From the NCBI GenBank assembly GCA_021805735.1, contig JAJZEE010000013.1, forward strand, positions 1 through 51,624: DNA of 51,624 nucleotides, read 5' to 3'. Below, piece after piece: positions 50,831 to 51,624 of the stretch; the first letter of the stretch is position 1; every line of letters begins with the position of its first letter. The translations under genes and the position numbers were made by a program. The notes under the pieces are model-generated. The model was not told where the DNA came from. It saw only the letters and a program-made list of their open reading frames with translations, and ran no database searches. This DNA is from Bacillota bacterium. GTDB taxonomy: Bacteria; Bacillota; Bacilli; Alicyclobacillales; SLC66.

Positions 50831-51355
50831 TTATACCACCGATTGAATGCCCTCCAAGCGCAGCAGTTCTGCCTTGACATCGAGTCCGCCGCGGTATCCA
50901 GTGAGTGTTCCGTTTTTTCCGATCACCCGATGGCAGGGGATCACAAATGGTATAGGATTGGCGCCATTGGCGGCGCCAACAGCCCTGACTGCAGTGGCAC
51001 GCCCGATGGTCGTTGCAATGTCGGAATAACTCCTGGTTTCGCCATACGGAATCTGAAGAAGCGCCTGCCATACCGCTATCTGAAACGGTGTGCCTCTTAG
51101 ATCGAGCGGGAAAGCAAATTCCCGACGGGTTCCAGCAAAATACTCCACGAGTTGCTGTTGATATGGCAAGAGTTTGGACTCGTCATGAATCAGGCGACTA
51201 TGTGGAAAGTGTTTTGTCATCCAGTGTTCGAACGTATCCAGGGTCTCACTGGGCAGGGTGATACAACAGAGTCCGCTGTCTGTCGCCGCCAGATGCAACG
51301 TCCAGTTCTTGTCTTCGAATATGCTCCAGTAGATGTCTGTAAGCGTGACGCTCAT
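50831..51355 (-). CDS. adaB: Methylated-DNA-[protein]-cysteine S-methyltransferase (AdaB/Ogt)
   Basis: 174 aa. It transfers the alkyl group from O6-alkylguanine in DNA irreversibly to Cys141 of the PCHR motif (VIPCHRVIGKNG). The upstream Arg-finger helix (TTIGRATAVRAVGAANGANP) and the C-terminal YRGGLDVKAELLRLEG are standard. ATG 51355 overlaps the stop of a 57-codon ORF as TAATG, suggesting translational coupling. It complements AdaA at 18555-19109, although the two are far apart. The symbol is used for the stand-alone methyltransferase; ogt would be equally valid. Confidence 0.92.
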   Translation of the reverse strand: MSVTLTDIYWSIFEDKNWTLHLAATDSGLCCITLPSETLDTFEHWMTKHFPHSRLIHDESKLLPYQQQLVEYFAGTRREFAFPLDLRGTPFQIAVWQALLQIPYGETRSYSDIATTIGRATAVRAVGAANGANPIPFVIPCHRVIGKNGTLTGYRGGLDVKAELLRLEGIQSVV

Positions 51356-51528
51356 TAATAAACCTGGTTCGAAAAACCTGCTAAACTCTCCAGTAGGCTT
51401 TCCCGACTCTTTCGAGCCCGCGGTCTTGCAGGATTCATCCGCTTGGAGGCTGCTCTCGCACCACCGAAGATGAGCCGGACCAGAGAGCGGAAAAGTCGCC
51501 CTTTCCTATGTCTGATTCGTGTTGCCAT
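51355..51528 (-). CDS. Small basic hypothetical protein upstream of adaB
   Basis: 57 aa, beginning MATRIRHRKGRLFRSLVRLI and ending SLAGFSNQVY. About a quarter of residues are Arg or Lys, with a RARKSRESLLESL helix near the end. No family is recognised. Support for it being real: its TAA overlaps the adaB ATG (TAATG) and GGGAAG stands just before its ATG. It may be a leader peptide, a nucleic-acid-binding helper or chance. The remaining 96 nt of the window (51529-51624) are G/C-rich with the dyad CCGGGTGTTACCCGG (51533-51547) and no gene. Confidence 0.4.
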   Translation of the reverse strand: MATRIRHRKGRLFRSLVRLIFGGARAASKRMNPARPRARKSRESLLESLAGFSNQVY

Positions 51529-51624
51529 CTTCCCGGGTGTTACCCGGTCCCGATAAGATTTCCCGCCGCGCCTTTCTCCACGTGTACACGGCAGGAGCCT
51601 TTCGTTACCCTTGGAGCAGTTCCT

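Noticed and set aside
51370-51624. Riboswitch or other structured RNA in the adaB 5' region
   Set aside because: Several short dyads are present, but I could not match any known riboswitch core; the coupled small ORF explains part of the region.
1-51624. CRISPR arrays, tRNA or rRNA genes, intact insertion sequences
   Set aside because: No regularly spaced repeats, no cloverleaf with a GGTTCRA arm, and no transposase-like protein were found on either strand.

Overview
The window reads as a chromosomal stretch of a Gram-positive bacterium, most likely a Bacillota member of the Bacillus/Alicyclobacillus type. This is inferred from strong AGGAGG-like ribosome binding sites, frequent GTG and TTG starts, a split AdaA/AdaB alkylation response, AbrB-type antitoxins and an ABC-F protein behind a long leader. 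G+C looks to be in the mid-fifties. The genus is not identified. No rRNA, tRNA, CRISPR array, prophage or intact transposase was seen.

Layout. 1-9.2 kb: end of a sugar-transfer locus (GT2-GtrA glycosyltransferase, ManC-type GDP-mannose enzyme), a GAF-GGDEF diguanylate cyclase, and an OmpR-type response regulator followed by a giant pseudokinase-ATPase-GAF-histidine kinase. 9.2-15.5 kb: a His-rich MerR regulator divergent from a Rieske flavoprotein, then a minus-strand operon (thioredoxin-reductase-like protein, MFS transporter, HxlR regulator) bounded by inverted copies of a hairpin repeat, then small DsrE and SHOCT proteins. 15.6-24.8 kb: a broken response regulator, an SGNH hydrolase, an EamA transporter, a YbaK deacylase, AdaA, an APC permease, an AbrB-PIN toxin-antitoxin pair, a Uma2 remnant and an ArsR-MFS pair.

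24.8-34.5 kb is a histidine-degradation island. hutU and hutI run leftwards into a three-gene ABC-2 transporter; an RpiR regulator, an M20-family amidase and a HutF-like deiminase run rightwards. Together they could take urocanate to glutamate through formimidoylglutamate and formylglutamate. The histidine lyase HutH is not in the window. 34.6-42.6 kb: a pyrimidine-nucleoside phosphorylase, an ABC-F protein with a 312-nt leader, a DUF2785 protein, a WYL regulator divergent from a degenerate class-A beta-lactamase-like protein, an AbrB-RelE toxin-antitoxin pair and an EamA transporter. 42.7-51.6 kb: an ECF sigma/anti-sigma/ABC-2 operon, an MFS transporter, MarR divergent from a DUF2000-EamA pair, a membrane-anchored methyltransferase, and AdaB preceded by an unrecognised 57-residue ORF.

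The most unusual signals are repeats rather than genes. One family has 19-26 bp outer stems unrelated between copies around a conserved core (three copies plus a half copy). A second repeat of about 65 nt occurs once between genes and once in frame inside the M20 amidase gene, where it appears to add about 25 residues.
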